Shown here piece after piece: positions 52,200 to 61,141 of a stretch of 64,000 nucleotides of DNA (position 1 is its first letter; each line of letters opens with the position of its first letter). The translations under genes and the position numbers were made by a program. The notes below the pieces were generated by a model. That model was not told where the DNA came from and did not search any database. It saw only the letters and a list, made by a program, of their open reading frames with translations. This DNA comes from Nannocystis bainbridge (GTDB lineage Bacteria > Myxococcota_A > Polyangia > Nannocystales > Nannocystaceae), in NCBI RefSeq assembly GCF_028368995.1, contig NZ_JAQNDL010000001.1, forward strand, positions 310,001 through 374,000, read 5' to 3'.

Positions 52200-52814
52200 T
52201 CATAGCGGCTCGCGGCCGGTGCGCTGCAGCAACGGCTGGGCCTCGCCGGCCGCCGCCGCCTCGTCGATGAGGGCCCGGGCGCCCCCGCGGGTGCGGATGA
52301 ACTCGACCGGGTCGGCCGCCGAGCTGACCGACTCCGTGTTCTCGACCCACGCGATCATCTCGTCGAGCGACTCCCGCAGCACCGCCAGCGACTGCGACGC
52401 CAGGTAGCGGCTCGACGGCGGCGCCATCTCGACCGCGTCGCCGCCGAGGCGCAGCTGCTGGCGCGCACCCGCGATCGTGAACTTCTTCGCGTACAGCAGG
52501 TGCTTGATCTTCAGCAGCGTCTCGACGTCGCGGCGCCGGTACACCCGCTGCTGCGTGCGCGACTTCTGCGGGCGGATGACCTTGAACTCCGTCTCCCAGT
52601 AGCGGAGCACGTAGGCCGGCACGCCGACGATCTGCGCCACCTCGCCGATCTTGAAGTAGAGCTTGTCCGAGCCCAGATCGGGCCCCGTCGCCGCGCCGGC
52701 CTTCTTGGCCCGCGCGCGCGGGCGCGTCGGCTTCGCCGGGGCCTCGCTCGCGCCGCCGCCCTCGCCCGCCTTGCGCCGGCCCGTCTGCCCCGCGTCCTCG
52801 TCTGCCTCGCTCAT
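52200..52814 (-). CDS. MerR-family transcriptional regulator
   Basis: 204 residues. A basic, low-complexity N-terminus of ~48 residues precedes a MerR helix-turn-helix ('LYFKIGEVAQIVGVPAYVLR', then YWETEF). 'QKSRTQQRVYRRRDVETLLK' follows, then a coiled coil. This is the MerR-like protein classically encoded next to ihfA. Ten bases separate it from ihfA, so they are co-transcribed. Ligand unknown. A CCGCCGC/GCGGCGG hairpin lies past its stop (52170-52190). Confidence 0.9.
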   Translation of the reverse strand: MSEADEDAGQTGRRKAGEGGGASEAPAKPTRPRARAKKAGAATGPDLGSDKLYFKIGEVAQIVGVPAYVLRYWETEFKVIRPQKSRTQQRVYRRRDVETLLKIKHLLYAKKFTIAGARQQLRLGGDAVEMAPPSSRYLASQSLAVLRESLDEMIAWVENTESVSSAADPVEFIRTRGGARALIDEAAAAGEAQPLLQRTGREPL

Positions 52815-52824
52815 CGCCGCCTCG

Positions 52825-53103
52825 CTACGCGTTGAGCGCGGCCTTCAGCACGTTGCTCGGCTTGAACGTCAGCACCCTGCGGGCATCGATCGTGATCTGC
52901 ACGCCGGTCTGCGGGTTGCGGCCCGGGCGGGGGTTCTTGGCGCGGACGACGAAGTTGCCGAACCCCGAGATCTTGATCTTCTCGCCCTCCGCGAGCGTGT
53001 TCTTCATCAGCTCGAACACCACCTCGACCACGTCGGCGGCCTCCTTCTTGGAGAAGCCGCCGACCTCTTCGCATACGCGCTCGATGATGTCCGCCTTCGT
53101 CAT
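52825..53103 (-). CDS. ihfA: Integration host factor alpha / HU-family DNA-bending protein
   Basis: 92 residues from ATG 53103. Starts MTKADIIERVCEEVGGFSKK; the DNA-binding arm is 'GFGNFVVRAKNPRPGRNPQT'. 'ISGFGNF' and the KPSNVLK end fit IHF-alpha over HU. Synteny with merR and tRNA-Pro supports ihfA. It bends DNA in nucleoid structure and regulation. Confidence 0.9.
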   Translation of the reverse strand: MTKADIIERVCEEVGGFSKKEAADVVEVVFELMKNTLAEGEKIKISGFGNFVVRAKNPRPGRNPQTGVQITIDARRVLTFKPSNVLKAALNA

Positions 53104-53593
53104 CGCCGCGGATCTTTGGCAAAATTCGGCCGCCGCGCAAGCCCGCCGGCCGCGCCTTGGACCTAGCTTTGCGCGCGAGAAAAACTCAACTGCCGCGCTT
53201 GTTTGCAGCATCACAGGTCGAGCAACACGGCCCTCGCTCGTGCCCCGGACCCGACCCGCCGTTCACGACGCGCCCCGTCCGACGCCTCGCAGAACACTGC
53301 TCACGCCGACAGTCTGTGGCGATCGCGGAATCCGAGCGCCGCGGCCTCACGCTACGCGCGCTGCCCCGGCCGACCTCCACGGGCCGCCGCGACCCTCGCC
53401 CTCGGCTCCGCGGCTCGTGTGGAGCGCCCCACGAACGCCCGCGACGTCAGGCCCACGCGATCCTGAACGCGCGACGACCGGCTGGTGTCGGCCTCGCGGG
53501 CCGTTGACGATCAGTGGTTATCGGCCGCGCGCCCCGGCGCTCCACGACCGATGCGGGTGTAGGCCGCGCGGCCTGGCGCTACACTCCCTCCAA
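53104..53593. other. Intergenic region between ihfA and the YndJ-like gene
   Basis: 490 bases between divergent genes. For ihfA (minus), TTGAGT (53189-53184) and TAGGTC (53165-53160) are 18 bases apart and could be -35 and -10. No repeat-family copies and no convincing gene were seen. Confidence 0.3.
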
Positions 53594-54568
53594 TTGTCCC
53601 TCGCCTCGCTGCGCGCGCGTCCTTCGGCGATCGGCCTGCTCGTCTGGTCGCTCGTGGTCTGCGTGCGCCTCGGCGATCTCGGCGACGAGGCCACCCTCGC
53701 CGAGGTCATCGTCCTGTTCGTCGTCCTCGTCGCCGTCCCGCGGGCCCTGCTTTTTACTGCCTCGGAGGACATGTCCCCGAGGACATACGCCAATCCGACC
53801 CGCCTCGCTCGCATCGCCGGCCTCGCCGGCCTCGTCGCCGCCGTCCCGGCCCTCGCCCCTGACCTCGGACCTCGCGCCGCCGCCGGGCTCACCGCGCCCT
53901 GGCTGCTCGTGTGCGGCTTCGCGGCTCTTCACGGCCTCCTGCGCCTCCACGTCCGCCGCAGCCTCGCCCCCGCCGAGCTCGCCCTCGACCTCGCCCTCTT
54001 GCTGCTGCCCGTCGCCGCGGTGTGGTTGCTCGTCTACCGCGGCGACCTCGTCCTCGGCGGCTTCGGGGGCCTCGCCGCCGTGCTCACGGCCGGCCACTTT
54101 CACGCCGCCGGCTTCGGCGCGCTCGTCATGGTCGGCCTGCTCGGCCGCGGCCTCGGCGACCTGCGCGACTGGACCCGCCCCGTCTACCGCCTCGCCGCCG
54201 CCCTCCTTATTTTCGCCTTCCCCCTGCTCGCGGTCGGCATCGGCGCCGGCGCCCGGCCGATCGAGCTGGCCGGCTCCGGCCTCTACGTCCTCGGCCTCCC
54301 GCTGCTCGCCGGCCTGCAGCTCATCGCCGCCGTGCGCCTGCGCGACCGGCCGGCCTGGGCACGCGTTCTCCTGTGCGTGTCCTCCGGGGCGCTCCTGCTG
54401 AGCACCACCCTCGCCGGCATGTTCGCCGCCCAGGGCTTCTACGGCGCCGCCGTCCCGATCCTCACGATGCTGCGCGCCCACGGCCTCGTCAACGCGATCG
54501 GCTTCCTCGGCCTCGGCCTGCTCGCCTGGTCCGGCCTGCACCGCGCGACCGGCCCGCAACCCGCCTGA
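53594..54568 (+). CDS. YndJ-like polytopic membrane protein
   Basis: 324 residues from TTG 53594; this start is inferred because hydrophobic sequence begins a few residues later. About nine or ten membrane segments. 'AGHFHAAGFGALVMVGLLGR' (His-rich) and 'MLRAHGLVNAIGFLGLGLLA' are the regions conserved in YndJ/terminal-oxidase-like membrane proteins. Function unknown. A repeat (ATGTCC-CCGA-GGACAT, 53771-53786) is translated as EDMSPRTY in the first large loop. Confidence 0.65.
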   Translation: MSLASLRARPSAIGLLVWSLVVCVRLGDLGDEATLAEVIVLFVVLVAVPRALLFTASEDMSPRTYANPTRLARIAGLAGLVAAVPALAPDLGPRAAAGLTAPWLLVCGFAALHGLLRLHVRRSLAPAELALDLALLLLPVAAVWLLVYRGDLVLGGFGGLAAVLTAGHFHAAGFGALVMVGLLGRGLGDLRDWTRPVYRLAAALLIFAFPLLAVGIGAGARPIELAGSGLYVLGLPLLAGLQLIAAVRLRDRPAWARVLLCVSSGALLLSTTLAGMFAAQGFYGAAVPILTMLRAHGLVNAIGFLGLGLLAWSGLHRATGPQPA

Positions 54569-54570
54569 CC

Positions 54571-55092
54571 TGAAGGACATCCCGCCTGTCCACAAGGACA
54601 GATGGCGTGAACGTTCGAGTCCTGCCCGTCCTCGAGACGGATGGCACGGGCGCTCCAGTTATTCCTGTCCGCAAGGACAGGCGGCACGAGCGATCGAGCT
54701 CTGACGGTCCCCGAGATCAGGTGACACGGACGCTCCAGTGATTCCTGTCCGCAAGGACAGGCGGCACGGGCGCTCGAGTTCTGACGGTCCCCAAGATCAG
54801 GTGACACGACCACTCCAGTTATTCCTGTCTGAAAGGACGGGCTTCCCTGGCGCTCGTGCCGCCTATCCGTCAGGACAGGCAGCACGAGCACGATGCCGCC
54901 CGTCCCCGAGATCAGGTGACCAGTCGCTTCGTGGAAGTCACACCGGAATCGCTACAGCTACCCGATGGGCCGGGGCGCTCCAATTCTTCCTGTCCGAAAA
55001 GCACAGGCTATGCCGACGCTCAGTCTGCCTGTCCGCAAGGACAGGCAGCACGAGCGCTCGGCTTCTGCCTGTCCCCCGAGGACGTGCAGCGC
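54571..55092. repeat. 80-bp tandem array carrying CCTGTCC-GCAA-GGACAGG hairpins
   Basis: Near-identical 80-bp units start at 54651 and 54731, with degenerate ones before (from ~54571) and after (54811, ~54890, ~54985). Each unit contains CCTGTCC-GCAA-GGACAGG (54664-54681, 54744-54761, 55028-55045), a GCAC(G)AGCG(A/C)TCGAG segment and CGGTCCCCGAGATCAGGTGACAC. The GCAA loop is of GNRA type. The array fills the gap between the convergent YndJ-like and lipoprotein genes. No cas genes or constant spacers, so it is not CRISPR. Confidence 0.85.
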
Positions 55093-55095
55093 CCC

Positions 55096-56637
55096 CTACT
55101 GCGGGATGATCGCCTTGCACACCCCCGCGTCGCACACGAGCGGCGGGCAGCAGTCGTCGTCGACCATGCACGGCCCGCAGGTCCCGTCGCCCGTGCACGC
55201 GGGCGTCGGGTTGGCGCAGTCGTGGCAGTCGCCGCAGCCCTCGCCGGGCGGATCGCAGCCCTCGAGGTCGAGGATCGCCTGGTCGTAGTGGACCACCAGC
55301 GGGCTCGCCAGCTGCAGCCCGCCGACGAACAGCGAGCCCCAGATCTCCGACATGTTGTTGGCCGTGAACACCGCGTTCGGCTGGTAGAGGTTGGCCCCGA
55401 GCGTGAAGTTGCTGGCGAACTTGAATGCCCCGCCGACGTAGATCCGCGTCGCCGCCGGCCGCTTCGGATCGCCGATCGTCGCCACATTATTAAAATTGGC
55501 GTTGCCGGCGATGAACAGGTCGAGCTCCGCCTCGGGCCCGAGCGTGATGTGGAACGCCCCCGCGTTCTGCACGTCGCCCGCGATCGCGATCACCGTGCGC
55601 CCGGTCAGCGTGATGTCGAGCGTGCTGTTGCTGTCGATCCCCGTGAAGAAGTAGCGGCCGCACGGCAGCTCGACCGATTTCGGCTGCGGCAGCCCGACCA
55701 GCTCGTCGGGCGCGATCGGCAGCGCGTCGTTGTCGTTGGCCTGCATGTAGCCGCCCACGATCGCCGGCACGTCGATCAGGTCCTCGCAGTCGCACGGCGT
55801 CTTGACCTCGACCTGCTCCTTGATCGTCGCCCCCAGCACCTTGGCCCCGTTGTTGGCCTTGTTGGGGCGGATGTGCAGGTCGCCGTCGATCGTCAGCGTC
55901 ATGTTCTGCGCGAACAGGTTGCCCTCGGTGAACAGGTCGGCGGCCACGTGCGACGGCGAGCCGGCCGTGAGGTCGTCGCTACACTTCAGCTGCTGCGCGA
56001 CCTCGTGGGCGTTGAAGGTCTGGATCTTGCCATCGACCCACAGCGACCCGCCGATGTCGACCATCGACGCCGCGCTGTACGGCCCGTTGACGCCGACCGA
56101 GCCGCCGTCCATCGGCACCATGTTCGGATCGTTGCTGTCGAACGAGTCGGTCTTCAGGCTGTTGTTCGCGGTCAGGCCGCTGCACGAGCAGATTGCGAAC
56201 AGGAACGTCTTCTTGCCGAGGTCGCCCGTGCACGTCACCTCGTCGCCCGGCAGCAAGATCCCGCCCTCGCCCGCGCAGAAGTCGACCGGCCCGGTCGTCC
56301 CGCTCGTGCTCGTCGACTCGCCCGTCGTCTCGCCCGTCGTCGCGCTCGTCGTGCCCGTCGTGCTCGTGCTCGTGCCTGGATCCGTCGAAGTCATCGGCTC
56401 GCCCGTGGTCGGCCCGGTCACCGAGGTCCCGGTCGACTCGCTGACGCCGCTCACCGTCGACCCCGTGGTCGGCACGTCCGTACTCGTGCTGCCGGTGCTG
56501 CCGGTCGCCGTGACGGTCGCGCCCATCATCGTCGTCCCCACGCTGAGCCCCGTCCCGGTCCCGCCGCTGTCCCCGTCGGAGCCTCCGCACGCCGCCAGCA
56601 CCATCGCCACCCACAACCTCGCGCCGCGTCTTGTCAT
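55096..56637 (-). CDS. Large Thr/Ser-linker lipoprotein with polyadhesin-like domain
   Basis: 513 residues from ATG 56637. Signal and lipobox 'RLWVAMVLAAC' near the N-terminus. A ~100-residue Thr/Ser/Gly/Val linker follows. The central ~280 residues are Gly/Asn/Asp-rich and probably beta-helical ('TLTIDGDLHIRPNKANNGAK', 'TLGANLYQPNAVFTANNMSE'). The C-terminus is Cys-rich ('GCGDCHDC', 'CTGDGTCGPCMVDDDCCPPL'), resembling Dickkopf/colipase-type knots. Likely a surface adhesin or structural protein. It lies downstream of the membrane protein at 57230. Confidence 0.7.
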   Translation of the reverse strand: MTRRGARLWVAMVLAACGGSDGDSGGTGTGLSVGTTMMGATVTATGSTGSTSTDVPTTGSTVSGVSESTGTSVTGPTTGEPMTSTDPGTSTSTTGTTSATTGETTGESTSTSGTTGPVDFCAGEGGILLPGDEVTCTGDLGKKTFLFAICSCSGLTANNSLKTDSFDSNDPNMVPMDGGSVGVNGPYSAASMVDIGGSLWVDGKIQTFNAHEVAQQLKCSDDLTAGSPSHVAADLFTEGNLFAQNMTLTIDGDLHIRPNKANNGAKVLGATIKEQVEVKTPCDCEDLIDVPAIVGGYMQANDNDALPIAPDELVGLPQPKSVELPCGRYFFTGIDSNSTLDITLTGRTVIAIAGDVQNAGAFHITLGPEAELDLFIAGNANFNNVATIGDPKRPAATRIYVGGAFKFASNFTLGANLYQPNAVFTANNMSEIWGSLFVGGLQLASPLVVHYDQAILDLEGCDPPGEGCGDCHDCANPTPACTGDGTCGPCMVDDDCCPPLVCDAGVCKAIIPQ

Positions 56638-57229
56638 CGGCGCCGAGACTATCGAGGCCTGCCGGCGCGCCGCAATGTAAGTCTCCGAGCCCGGCGTGCG
56701 ACACGTGGTCCTGTGAATGCCGCCATCGCAGCGCCCCGCTGCGGACCGGCCTGCCGCGGAGGAGTTCGCGCGCCGACCGCCCGACGTGCGCGCCCGGCAA
56801 CCCCGGAGAAACGCGTCAAACTGCGCGCTACGGCCGATTCGGTCGAACACGAGTCCCTTCCGCGGCAGCGCGACGCCAGCGAAGCGCCCGCGGCGAGGGC
56901 CGCAGATTGTGCAGAGTCGAACCCCTCGCTCGAGCGATTGCGCCGGGACCCGCGAATCATCGGTCTCGTGTCCTCGCCAGGCCAAAAATCATTCATCCAT
57001 CGCCACGAGCGAACGCCACCATACGAGCCCGCGCGCACAGTCCGACGCCGGTCGACGAAGCGTTCATGCTCCTCGCATACGGATCGCTACCTGCCCAGAT
57101 TTTTTCATCCGCTTCGACCACCCGGCGCCACGAGAGCGCCCCAGCCGGCGCCACCCTCGGCCGAGCTTCGCTGCGAGATCTGCAGCCTCACCACCTGCCT
57201 CCTTCGCCATGTCGCTTTCGACATGTCCT
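56638..57229. other. Intergenic region upstream of the large lipoprotein
   Basis: 592 bases. No gene recognised. A T-rich patch (CCCAGATTTTTTCATCC, ~57098-57114) stands out, as do family arms CATGTCG-CTTT-CGACATG (57209-57226) next to the 3' end of the membrane protein gene. Confidence 0.4.
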
Positions 57230-58915
57230 TCAAGGCAGACGAATTCGCTGGCTCGGCGCCGCCCCGCCCGCGCGCGGCGGCTCCCACACCTTCTGCACGT
57301 AGCGCAGGTTGGCGGCCGAGCGCGGGTGTCGCGGCAGCGCCTGCGTCGCGGCCACCAGCCCGAGCCCCGCGATCGTCCCGACCAGCGCCGCGATTCGGCC
57401 GCGCCGACCGAGCGCGCGCGGCGTCGCCAGCACCAGCAGCCCGACCAGCCCGGCGCCCACCACCCAGCCGATCCCGAGCCCCGGCAGCCCGAGCCACCCG
57501 GTCGCGGTGTACGGCGCCGCGCCGGCCCGCCACAGCGGCAGCAGCACCTCGGGCACAGGCTGATTCACGTTCGTCAGGTCGAAATGCGGCCACAGGTTGG
57601 CCGCCAGCCCGTTGACCACCAGCGACCAGCTCGCCAGCGCCGCCGCCACCCCGAGGCCCAGCGTGCCTGCCCAGCCGCGCGGCGGACCGGCCAGCGTGCG
57701 CGCGGCCACGGCGGCCCAGCCGAGCGCCAGCGCCGGCAGCACCACCACCATATACCGCGGCCCGACCCGCCAGCCGCCCTCGAAGTTGAGGCTCACGCAC
57801 GCCAGCAGCACCGCCGCGAGCGCCCCTCCTTCGACCCTGGCCTTCAGGACATGCTCCTTGTCCCATGTCCCGCGGGCCAGCTGCCACAGCCCCCACGCCG
57901 CCAGCGGCCACAGCGGCGCCCAGCCGCACAGCCCCGCCGACAGCGACAGCACATGCGTCTCGATCGCCCGCCAGCTCGGCCCGACCAGCCCGAGCAGGCC
58001 CTCGCCGTGCTTCGCGGCGAACTCCGCCGTCGCGCTGTGGTGGTAGCCGGTCTTGAGCGGCCCGCCGAACACCGCCGCGTGATAGGCCATCAGCAGCCCC
58101 GCCGGCACCGCCGCCCCGGCCGCCGCCCCGGCCGCCGTCGCCCACGCGCGCGCCCGCACCAGCCCGAACACCAGCCCAGCCGCCGCCAGCCCGGCGAACG
58201 CCGCCGTGTACTCGACCAGCACCGCCGCGCCCGCCAGCGCGCCGCCGAGCGCCGCCAGCCCCGGGCGCGTCTGCTCGCGCGCCCGCACCAGCAGCAGCAG
58301 CCCCGCCCACAGCAGGCACGCCGCCAGCTGATGCCCGTACAGCAGGTGCGCGTACGCGGCCGCCGGGGTCGCCAGCGCGTACAGCCCGATCGCCAGGGCG
58401 GCGGCTCGCGCCCCGTAGGCCGGCGCCAGCGAGCGCCACAGCAGCCCGCACAGCACCAGCGTCGGCGCCACCCCGCCCAGCAGCCGCGCCCACCAGGTCA
58501 CCGCCCGCAGCGTCGGCCCGCGCGCACCTGTCTCTTCGGACATGCTCGACCGACCGCGCGAGCCTGTCCCTTCGGCCACATCCTCCGCCCGCGAGCCTGT
58601 CCCTTCGGCCACGTCCTCGCCTGCCCCTGCCGTCGCCCGCGCGAGCGCATACCCGAGCGCCGCGACCACGCTGGTCCCGGGCGGCTTGTTGGGGTACAGC
58701 GCCCCGTCCGGCGCGCGCGCGGCGTCGGGCCCCGGGTCGAGGCCGAGGCCGTCGATCCGCCACGACCCGCGCTCGACCAGCGACGCCGCCTGCAGCAGGC
58801 GCGGGCGCTCGTTGGCGTTGCGGGTCGCCTGGGCGTAGGGGAACGCGGCCAGCAGCAGCAGCGCCAGCCCGGCCAGCAGCGCCGCCCCGCCTTCAGGACA
58901 TGTTTTCGGGGACAT
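57230..58915 (-). CDS. Polytopic membrane protein, glycosyltransferase-39-like
   Basis: About 561 residues from ATG 58915, whose first codons (MSPKTCPEGG) lie in a repeat; ATG 58957 is an alternative. A helix (AALLAGLALLLLAAFPYA) is followed by ERPRLLQAASLVERGSWRID, 'LYPNKPPGTSVVAALGYALA' and ~11 more hydrophobic segments. The PNKPPG-type motif after an exposed loop is typical of GT39/ArnT-type lipid-linked sugar transferases, favouring that class. Paralogue of 1965-3470. Residues ~100-130 contain an 11-residue unit twice (VAEGTGSRAED), encoded by 33-bp repeats with CCTGTCCCTTCGGCCAC. Confidence 0.7.
   Translation of the reverse strand: MSPKTCPEGGAALLAGLALLLLAAFPYAQATRNANERPRLLQAASLVERGSWRIDGLGLDPGPDAARAPDGALYPNKPPGTSVVAALGYALARATAGAGEDVAEGTGSRAEDVAEGTGSRGRSSMSEETGARGPTLRAVTWWARLLGGVAPTLVLCGLLWRSLAPAYGARAAALAIGLYALATPAAAYAHLLYGHQLAACLLWAGLLLLVRAREQTRPGLAALGGALAGAAVLVEYTAAFAGLAAAGLVFGLVRARAWATAAGAAAGAAVPAGLLMAYHAAVFGGPLKTGYHHSATAEFAAKHGEGLLGLVGPSWRAIETHVLSLSAGLCGWAPLWPLAAWGLWQLARGTWDKEHVLKARVEGGALAAVLLACVSLNFEGGWRVGPRYMVVVLPALALGWAAVAARTLAGPPRGWAGTLGLGVAAALASWSLVVNGLAANLWPHFDLTNVNQPVPEVLLPLWRAGAAPYTATGWLGLPGLGIGWVVGAGLVGLLVLATPRALGRRGRIAALVGTIAGLGLVAATQALPRHPRSAANLRYVQKVWEPPRAGGAAPSQRIRLP
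58532..58625. repeat. 33-bp tandem repeat inside the membrane protein gene
   Basis: GCGAGCCTGTCCCTTCGGCCACATCCTC and a near copy start at about 58558 and 58591, 33 bases apart. With a third degenerate copy (CCTGTCTCTTCGGACATG, 58529-58546) they encode an acidic Glu/Gly/Ser-rich loop. Confidence 0.65.
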
Positions 58916-58965
58916 GTCCCCCGGGACCTGCCCCTTCAGACCTGGCCGATCGGGCATGCCCGAAG
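58893..58965. repeat. Repeat cluster at the start of the membrane protein and 3' end of pspA
   Basis: GGACATGTTTTCGGGGACATGTCCCCCGGGACC and GATCGGGCATGCCCGA are the main arms. The cluster is 3' of pspA and supplies the likely ATG (58915) of the next gene. Confidence 0.7.
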
Positions 58966-58972
58966 CGCCCGC

Positions 58973-59674
58973 CTACTTCTTGCCCTCTTCGAGCTGCTTG
59001 GCCTGCATCTTGGCCTTGAGGGCCGCGAGCGCGTCGTCGAGCTCGTTCTTGGCGCCGAGGCCGTTCAGCTGGGCGTCGATCTGGGCCTCCTGGATCCGGC
59101 CGTCCATGTCCTCGGCGCTGACCTCGTTGAGGGCCTCGAGGCGGGCGATCTTGGTCTCGATCGCGTCCATGCGGGCGCCCGCGCCGGCGTCGCCGGGGAT
59201 CGTGCTGGTGCCGCCGCTCTGCTTGCTCGCGCGGGCCTGCGACATCAGCGTGCCGCGGCGGAGGTTCAGCGCCTTGAGCTTCGTCTTGGCCTCGCCGATG
59301 CCCTGGCGCAGGTCCTCGACCAGCTTGCGCTGCTGCACCAGCGCCTCGTCGGTGGCCGTCTTCTCCTGCGACAGCTCGCCCTTGCGCTGCAGCGCCGCGC
59401 GGGCCAGCGTCTCGTCGCCGATCGTGATCGCCTGCTCGGCCCGCCGCTGCCACGCCGCCTCGTCGCGCGTCAGCTGCTCGAGCTTCTTCTCCATCATCTT
59501 TTGGTCGACGATCGACTGCTTGAGGTCGAGCTCCGACTTGCGGATGTTCTCGGCCAGGTCGTCGAGCATCAGGGCCACTTCCTGGCCAGGGTCCGACACG
59601 GCCTCGACCGCGTCGTTCAGCGTGCTCTGGATGGCCTTCTTCAGGCGGCGGAACAGCCCCGGTTTCTCCGACAT
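58973..59674 (-). CDS. pspA: Phage shock protein A / IM30-family protein
   Basis: 233 residues. 'LFRRLKKAIQSTLNDAVEAV' is the N-terminal amphipathic helix; the rest is a long coiled coil ('ENIRKSELDLKQSIVDQKMM', 'KLEQLTRDEAAWQRRAEQAI'). 'LMLDDLAENI' is a family signature. PspA/Vipp1 proteins assemble at the inner membrane under envelope stress. No other psp genes are visible. Upstream gene holB is divergent. Confidence 0.85.
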   Translation of the reverse strand: MSEKPGLFRRLKKAIQSTLNDAVEAVSDPGQEVALMLDDLAENIRKSELDLKQSIVDQKMMEKKLEQLTRDEAAWQRRAEQAITIGDETLARAALQRKGELSQEKTATDEALVQQRKLVEDLRQGIGEAKTKLKALNLRRGTLMSQARASKQSGGTSTIPGDAGAGARMDAIETKIARLEALNEVSAEDMDGRIQEAQIDAQLNGLGAKNELDDALAALKAKMQAKQLEEGKK

Positions 59675-59789
59675 GCGCGTCCTCGCGGGCGCCTCGCCCG
59701 CCTTCGATCGTCCGAGTCTAGCGCGCGGCCCGTCGCCTGTCGCGTCCGACCTTGCAAGCGCGCGCGTAACGGCCTATCAAGGCGCGCGG

Positions 59790-60962
59790 ATGGCAGGCGA
59801 CCCTCCACCCACGCCGGGGGCCGAGCCCGGGCCCGGCCTCGTCGGAGTCCTCGGCCACGCGCAGGCCCAGGGCGCCGTGGTGCGCGCGCTCGGGCGCGGT
59901 CAGCTGCACCATGCGCTCGTGCTCGTCGGCCCGCGCGGGGTCGGCAAGGCGACCTTCGCCCGCGGCCTCGGCTGCGCCCTCCTGTGCCCGCAGCGCCCCG
60001 GCCTCGGCTGCGGCGCCTGCCCCACCTGTCAGCGCGTGCTCGCCGGCAACCACCCCGACGTCGACTGGCTGGTGCCCGACAGCAAGGCCGGCCTGATCTC
60101 CGTCGACGCCGCCCGCGCCTGCCACGTGCGCCAGACCCACGCCCCCTACGAGGGCCGCGCGTATCTGGTCGTCGTCGATCCGGCCGACGCGCTCGGCGAG
60201 GCCGCCGGCAACGCCCTGCTCAAGACCATCGAGGAGCCGCGCCCCGGGGTCCACTTCGCCCTGCTCACCACCAACCTGCAGGGCATGCTGCCGACGATCC
60301 TCAGCCGCTCGCTGCCGGTCCGCCTCGGCCGCCTCGACGACGACATCGTCCGCAGCATCGTCGACCGCCGCGCCGCCGACGCGCCGCGCGAGCGCCACGA
60401 CATGGCCGTGCTGCTGGCCGAGGGCAGCGCCGGCGTGGCCCTCGAGCTGGCGTCCGACCCGTCGCTCGCGCGCAGCCTCGAGCTGGTCAAGCAGGCCATC
60501 CTGGCCGTGCGCGCCGGGCCCTCGGCGATCTTCGGCGGCGACGTCCACCCGCTGTGGCAGGCGTGGGCCGCAGCCACCGCCCCGAGCGAAGCTGTCCCCG
60601 AGGACAGCCCCGCCGAGCCCGAGCCCGAGGTCCCCGGCGCCAAGAAGAAGAAGGCCAGCAAAAAGGCCGCCAAGTCCGGCGAGGACGGCGAGAAGGCCGC
60701 CAGCAAGAAGGACGCGCCGGCCCTGCAGCGGGCCGCGGTGCGCCGCCTGGTCGAGCTGTGGATCCTCCACGTCCGCGAGCAGCTGCGCGGCCGCGCCGGC
60801 CTGCCGGGCCTGCCCCCGCCGCCGAACGTCGCGCCCGGCACCCTGGTGGCCGCCATCACCGCCCTGCAGCGCCTCGGCGCCCGCGTCGAGCGCATGGGCA
60901 ACGTCCGCCTGATGCTCGAGCAGGGCCTGCTCGAGCAGAGCGCCCTGCTGTCCGCGCCCTAG
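59790..60962 (+). CDS. holB: DNA polymerase III delta' subunit with Lys-rich insert
   Basis: 390 residues from ATG 59790. Walker A GPRGVGKAT, the zinc motif CGACPTCQRVLAGNHPD, 'EGRAYLVVVDPADALGEAAG' and 'NALLKTIEEPRPGVHFALLT' fit the clamp-loader delta'/DnaX family; the zinc site and size favour HolB. A highly basic/acidic insert (AKKKKASKKAAKSGEDGEK) separates the AAA+ part from the C-terminal collar. It helps load the sliding clamp. A hairpin-like copy codes AVPEDSPAE (~60593-60607). Confidence 0.88.
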   Translation: MAGDPPPTPGAEPGPGLVGVLGHAQAQGAVVRALGRGQLHHALVLVGPRGVGKATFARGLGCALLCPQRPGLGCGACPTCQRVLAGNHPDVDWLVPDSKAGLISVDAARACHVRQTHAPYEGRAYLVVVDPADALGEAAGNALLKTIEEPRPGVHFALLTTNLQGMLPTILSRSLPVRLGRLDDDIVRSIVDRRAADAPRERHDMAVLLAEGSAGVALELASDPSLARSLELVKQAILAVRAGPSAIFGGDVHPLWQAWAAATAPSEAVPEDSPAEPEPEVPGAKKKKASKKAAKSGEDGEKAASKKDAPALQRAAVRRLVELWILHVREQLRGRAGLPGLPPPPNVAPGTLVAAITALQRLGARVERMGNVRLMLEQGLLEQSALLSAP

Positions 60963-60963
60963 C

Positions 60964-61022
60964 CCCGAGGACATGTGCCCGGGGACATGCTCCCGGGGAC
61001 ATGCTCTCTACGACATGTCCTG
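60964..61022. repeat. 14-bp tandem of family arms after holB
   Basis: CCCGAGGACATGTG (60964) is followed by two exact CCCGGGGACATGCT units (60978 and 60992), then ACGACATGTCC. It begins two bases after the holB stop. Confidence 0.75.
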
Positions 61023-61141
61023 AGATGGAGACTGACCGCGGCACTGGCCGAGGCCTCGCCTCCGCGTCCTGACCGTTCATCCATGCCCTTTGCGGCGCCT
61101 CGCGCGGCCGCCGACCGCGAGCGGACGCCAACGCGCCAGCG

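Noticed and set aside
54571-55092. CRISPR array
   Set aside because: Units are 80-bp tandem copies without distinct spacers, and no cas gene is nearby.
56717-61072. A 1451-codon plus-strand frame over the membrane protein and holB region
   Set aside because: Low-complexity Arg/Pro/Ala sequence overlapping real genes in other frames; no family motif.
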